DNA of 64,000 nt from Punica granatum (taxonomy: Eukaryota; Streptophyta; Magnoliopsida; Myrtales; Lythraceae), in assembly GCF_007655135.1 (NCBI RefSeq), contig NC_045129.1, forward strand, positions 39,867,122-39,931,121, written 5' to 3'. The position numbers and the translations under genes were made by a program. Numbering within the stretch: the first letter of the stretch is position 1; every line of letters begins with the position of its first letter. The notes below the pieces were generated by a model. That model searched no databases. It was not told where the DNA came from and was given only the letters and a program-made list of their open reading frames with translations. Positions 59,686-64,000 of the stretch are shown piece after piece.

Positions 59686-62600
59686 TTCTTCCTTGGCAGC
59701 CAAAGCGATCAGAGCATCTTCTGCTCGCATGGACTCTTCACTTTCCTCCGCTTACGCCGCCGCTCCTCCGTCGTCTTCTCCTTTCGAGGTTCTTTCTCTT
59801 TCTTTTCTAGTATATAGCTTATTATTCTTGTTCAGTACCAACAATCAATGCAAATGTCGATCAACATCCTCGTGAGCGATTAAAGAACGGATTGAGCCTT
59901 TATCCTCTCGTTTCTGGTGCTTGCCGCAAATCCTGATTTTTGATAAGGCCTTGTGCTACCACTGGCTCAATCCATATCCTCCGAAGCAGTGGTAGTTGCC
60001 GGCCTGCCTGCCCATACGGATTATGCTAGTCTCTTTTGCCGTACTTGACGGACTCATAGTGCAATTTTTTTGCACCATTTGCCATATCTTTGATGTTCTC
60101 ACCGTGGAGATTTCATTGGTGTCCCCTTAATCTTCAATTCCCTAAACCATTGACATGTTCTGACCATTATGTGACGCTTGCTATAATGCAGGATTCTAGG
60201 TCTAGTGACGCTGATTCAATGAAACATTCTACCGAACCCAAGCATGGATTTTGGGGAGCTTTGGCTAGGAAAGCTAAATCCATTATAGAGGACAATAATG
60301 TGTCACATCAACAGGAGACTCCAGAGGGGGAGGTGAATCCACAAATGGCGGATAAAAATGTAGGGGACAGGGTTAGTGAGGACACCCTTCTTTTTTAAAC
60401 TCAATACATTAAGCACATAAAATTGCGTTGGGATTAATTGCTGCACAAAATGGATGGAGGAGTAAAGGAAGAAAGAGATCCAAAGAGGCAGTTAGTTCAA
60501 ATACCAAGTTAACGACTAAGTAAATTTTAAATTTGACCTTATTTATTTAATTACTGGTTTTAACTTAATTGATGCTCTAGACTCTTATCTGCTCACTCTA
60601 TTGGTTCCTTCCGTTTCTCCCTTATATTGTACCCTAACAAACTTTTTATAAACCCCTAACTAACCATTACGCACCAAATCAGATTATGTTTTATCAAAAG
60701 GCCCCTTACCTAAATATTATATTTATATATATATATATAAAACTCCACACCCCCCCCCCCCTCCAAATGTTAAGCCTTCTCATAATTAAGCTTGCATAGA
60801 CACTTCTGAACTGTCTTTGGAATTCTGACATATTGTTGATATATTATTAGCAGCATGGTCATTCTCATCAATCATATCGGAGTCGGCGAAGATCGGAGAA
60901 TCCAGCCTTACAGAAAGGACTAGATGCAATTGCTTCCTCTCTTAATTATATTGGTGGTACCATTGGTACTGTTGTGGAGGTAACGTTATGGAGGAATTGC
61001 TTTCCTTGAATTTACTTTGGTTCTTTTGGAGAATGTTTTCTTACTTACTTATTATTTATTTATTTACATATTTTTGTTTTTGCTTTCTTCCTGCATTCTA
61101 ACATGTAGACTTGAGAGTGCGGTTGCTCTCTCATGTTTACCTGTAAAATATGTGCTGTAACTGTGTGTTAACTCATTGTCCATGCATGCATGCATGTTTA
61201 GAAATTTGACTGGGGCTTAGGGATAGGTGGTAATGTCACTGATGTTTACAGCTGTGGAGACTTCTGGTAGTGGGGACGGTGGGGGTGGCCGAGAGGGATT
61301 GTTTACTCCTGTTTGGCACACTATAATTTAAGAGCTTTACTTGGTGTTATTTGCTTCTAATTTTTTAGGTATGGCAAGCCCACACAGTAAATAGGAGCCA
61401 ATTACTTCTGATCTACTCAAAGAAGTCAGATATCACCCACAAGCTTCTCAAAAGACTGAGAATTCCTAGTCTACACCTCGACAACATCACCCTCTTATTA
61501 CCATTTTATCTTTATATAGCTTTTTGGATTAAAGTTCTAGATTGGCTTGAAGTGGACGGCATAATTGTTGAAGAATTGGTAGTATATAATGGATGATTGA
61601 GCTGATAGGACATGGTAAGGATTTGCTAGTATGACTACCTAAGTGCAAGATATAGGCCTTCAATCCCACCTCGGAAAATCCGTACTTTGATGTGGGATTT
61701 ATATGGCCTTAGGTTAATAACTATGAACTCAGTTCAGGTTGAATGGGCTCCATCAGGTTTAAATTTTTTGGCCACTGATCTTTTCTTTTCTTTTTATTTT
61801 TTTTTTTGGTTATGTGTAAGTCTATAAACTGCTGAGAACCTTTGAGATGAAAAAAGTCAAGTTTTCCCAGGTTGGTTTTTCTTTTCTCCAGTTTTTTCTT
61901 GCACCCCTTCTTCATTGTAGGAATTATTTGCTCTGTACCTGGGTTAATTAGGTGAGATTCACTCATTTATTACACACACACACAGACACAAGCGGTTTTA
62001 TTTTTCAGGAGGGCCTTACTATTGTGGAGAACAGAGCAGCTGAAATAATTCATGATACAAGCAAGACCATAAAGAAAAAGCCCAGCAGATTTGAGGAACA
62101 TGATCCTACATATGGCCAGCATTGTCCAATTCAACAATCTCGAACTGAAGATGAAAAGCAGAGTGAACAGGAAATTCAATTGAAGGCATCCCGCGATGTA
62201 AGGTGGCAACTTTGTAGTGCTTTTTCATGTGATGGCTTATGTGGGTTCTCGTTACCTATATTTCGTGCATCTTTTAGATTCTTCCACCCCCACCCCCCCA
62301 ACCCCAACCTCCCCCCCCCCCCCCCCCACCCCCTCTCTCTCTCCCTGTGGCCAAGTGCATCTTTTAGGTAAAAAGCCCCAAAGTGGCAACTTTGGCAATT
62401 TTGTAGTTTGTGGGTCTTTTGTATTTTTAACCACTCAGGCAAGAGGTTAACACAAAATTGCGAATCTGAGTACTTTTACTGCAAACCTTCTCTACCTATA
62501 TTTCGTGCATCTTTTAGATTTTTTGGGGCCAAGTGCATCTTTCAATTAAAAAGCCCCAAATTGGCAACTTTGGCAATTTTGTAGTCTGTGTTACCTTTAT

Positions 62601-63316
62601 TTATTTATTTATTTATCTTATTTTTAAGCACTCAGGCAAGAGGTTAACACAAAAACTGCAAATCTGAGTACTTTTACTGCAGACCTATCTATATAATGAC
62701 ATTTCATTATCCTCATGCATGTACATTTGCTAAAAACTTGATAAAAGAGCTGGATTCTTTTTATGTGTAAATGCGGCAATTGTCAATTATCTGCGTGTGA
62801 CAACACTGGGCTCATATATTTGCAGGTAATATATGTGATACTTGTTGCTTGATCTGGACCAACATATCTAACTTGTTTTCAGAAGTAACTAGTCTTTGCT
62901 CTGGTGCTGAAATTATTAGATGATGTGGGGACAAGAATTAACTTTTAACTTACTAGCTGTCTTGCAGTAAGCATTAGCTTGTCTCAAAAGGGAATGGGTA
63001 GAAATAGTTGTGCAAACTGCATTTTTAGGAAACACACTAGAAAAAAAAAAGTTAATGGGCTGCCGCTGAATAATTTTACTTAAAAACATTTATATTTGGA
63101 ATTGACATTCTGATTACATAAGTTTCAAAATTACTGTAATTTTGTCAAGTTTGTTTTTATTTATAAAATAATATTCACAAATATTTCTCAAGATCTCATA
63201 ATAAATAGGAGAATTATATCATATTATTTAAGGATAATTCATGTTGAATTATATCTTATTATTTATTTGACTTAAAATAGATTTATTGAAGGCAAATCAT
63301 TTGCATTTTAGATATA

Positions 63317-63349
<33 letters not shown>

Positions 63350-63876
63350 TAGTTTAGGATATTCACAATAGCGTGATACATTATTGTAATGATTGCTAGA
63401 GTAAGATCAAATAAAAAATACTCTGATAAAAAAGTAAGAAATAAATAACCATGTGGTCAAGATTGATTGAAGTGAAACAAATCAATTCCTTGAAACGTAA
63501 GCTAATGCTCGAGTGCCAAGCTAAGAAGAGTTCCAACTTCCAAAATTTTCCTTTTTTTTAAAAAAAAATTGTGAAGAAAGAAGAGAGAAGGAAGTTTTAG
63601 AAAATCCTTTGGAACTCTCCTTAAGCTTGAATATATATGTATATATATAATCATCATCTGGTTCGACAGGTCTTGATAGCAAGTGATGTGCTAATTTGCC
63701 ATTCATTGCAGGTTGCAATGGCCATGGCTGCAAAAGCAAAGCTTCTTCTTCGGGAGCTGAAGACTGTCAAAGCAGATTTGGCATTTGCAAAGGAGCGTTG
63801 CGCGCAGCTTGAAGAAGAAAATAAAATGCTTCGGGAGAATCGTGGACAGCTTGAGAGCCCCGAGGACGACGATTTG
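59564..63876 (+). CDS. Plant-conserved coiled-coil protein of unknown function (5' part, continues past the window)
   Basis: Five phase-0 exons are present: 59564-59788, 60192-60371, 60854-60979, 62009-62197 and 63712-63876 (295 codons so far), and the last ends at a GT donor, so the gene continues to the right. The start ATG opens [13 protein letters not shown], as in the family. A run of 14 Ser (about residues 31-44) precedes [23 protein letters not shown]. Exon 2 has [14 protein letters not shown]; exon 4 begins [14 protein letters not shown]. Exon 5 ([20 protein letters not shown], then [17 protein letters not shown]) is a clear coiled coil with heptad leucines. I recognise these blocks as a land-plant protein family with no established function. 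There is no signal peptide or membrane segment, so a cytosolic or cytoskeletal place is a guess. Donor 1 (GAG/GTTCTT) is weak, and exon 3 has a CAGCAG-type double acceptor. Confidence 0.85.
59650..59694 (+). repeat. (TCT)n microsatellite encoding poly-Ser
   Basis: A run of TCT and TCC codons in exon 1 encodes 14 consecutive Ser. The tract is in frame, so length changes alter the protein without a frameshift. Confidence 0.9.
62253..62684. repeat. Tandem duplication in intron 4 of the coiled-coil gene, period 240 bp
   Basis: TACCTATATTTCGTGCATC, GGCCAAGTGCATCTTT, AAAAGCCCCAAA-TGGCAACT, CACTCAGGCAAGAGGTTAAC and CTGAGTACTTTTACTGCA occur in order from 62253 and again from 62493. The first copy has an extra C-rich run (62286-62335), the second a TTTA microsatellite (62598-62618). 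It is downstream of the exon 4 donor and non-coding. Confidence 0.88.
63311..63350. repeat. (TA)n microsatellite in intron 4 of the coiled-coil gene
   Basis: About 18 TA units with one interruption. Intron 4 is 1.5 kb. Apart from this and the duplication at 62253-62684 it shows nothing I recognise. Confidence 0.9.
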
Positions 63877-64000
63877 GTATGGCCATGGTGGAAGTTATTC
63901 CATTATGTAAACATGCACAGTTTGAGAGCATAATCTAATTCTGTAGGGGATGGATGTCGTAGTTCATGATAGAGGAGATTAACATTGTTGCAAACATGAG

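Overview
This is nuclear DNA of a flowering plant, most likely a core eudicot. The evidence is intron-rich genes with GT-AG introns in AT-rich DNA, a cinnamate 4-hydroxylase (CYP73A) with the family's three-exon structure, a 20-exon mitochondrial ABCB half-transporter, and many plant transposon families. I cannot name the species from sequence alone. All coordinates were worked out by eye. Layout: 0-2.6 kb has no secure gene, only one small minus-strand ORF. 2.6-4.5 kb is a 5'-truncated LINE (minus strand) inside a 16-bp target-site duplication. 5.2-8.7 kb (minus) is a complete C4H gene, exons 785/134/599 bp, giving 505 aa; its promoter to the right (8.9-9.6 kb) has a TATA box and three MYB-type AC elements. 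10.2-14.4 kb is a transposon block: two neighbouring long-inverted-repeat (Mutator-like) elements, then a SINE-like repeat split by a solo copia LTR with a perfect TSD. 15.8-18.8 kb is a Helitron-like element. 18.8-27.3 kb is AT-rich DNA with a MITE, tandem duplications and several Helitron ends. 28.35-39.75 kb (plus) is a complete ATM3/ABCB25-type mitochondrial ABC transporter gene, 750 aa. 39.8-47.4 kb is AT-rich DNA with Helitron-like repeats, a SINE and a Tourist-type MITE, each of the latter two with a TSD. 47.4-58.3 kb is nested: a long-inverted-repeat element cut by a second LINE, which is itself split by a copia-type LTR; next to it lies a nearly full-length degenerate Ty1/copia element (minus) whose 3' LTR carries a 768-bp almost palindromic foldback element. 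59.56-63.88 kb (plus) is the 5' part of a gene for a plant-conserved coiled-coil protein of unknown function; it runs off the right edge. The three genes look functionally unrelated: phenylpropanoid metabolism in the ER, mitochondrial export for cytosolic Fe-S assembly, and an uncharacterised coiled-coil protein. The main interest is the well-resolved transposon stratigraphy (LINE, SINE, solo LTR, MITE, Helitron and foldback boundaries with TSDs) and insertions inside introns of working genes. I found no bacterial-type system, CRISPR array, riboswitch or operon, and nothing I could defend as a wholly new biological system.
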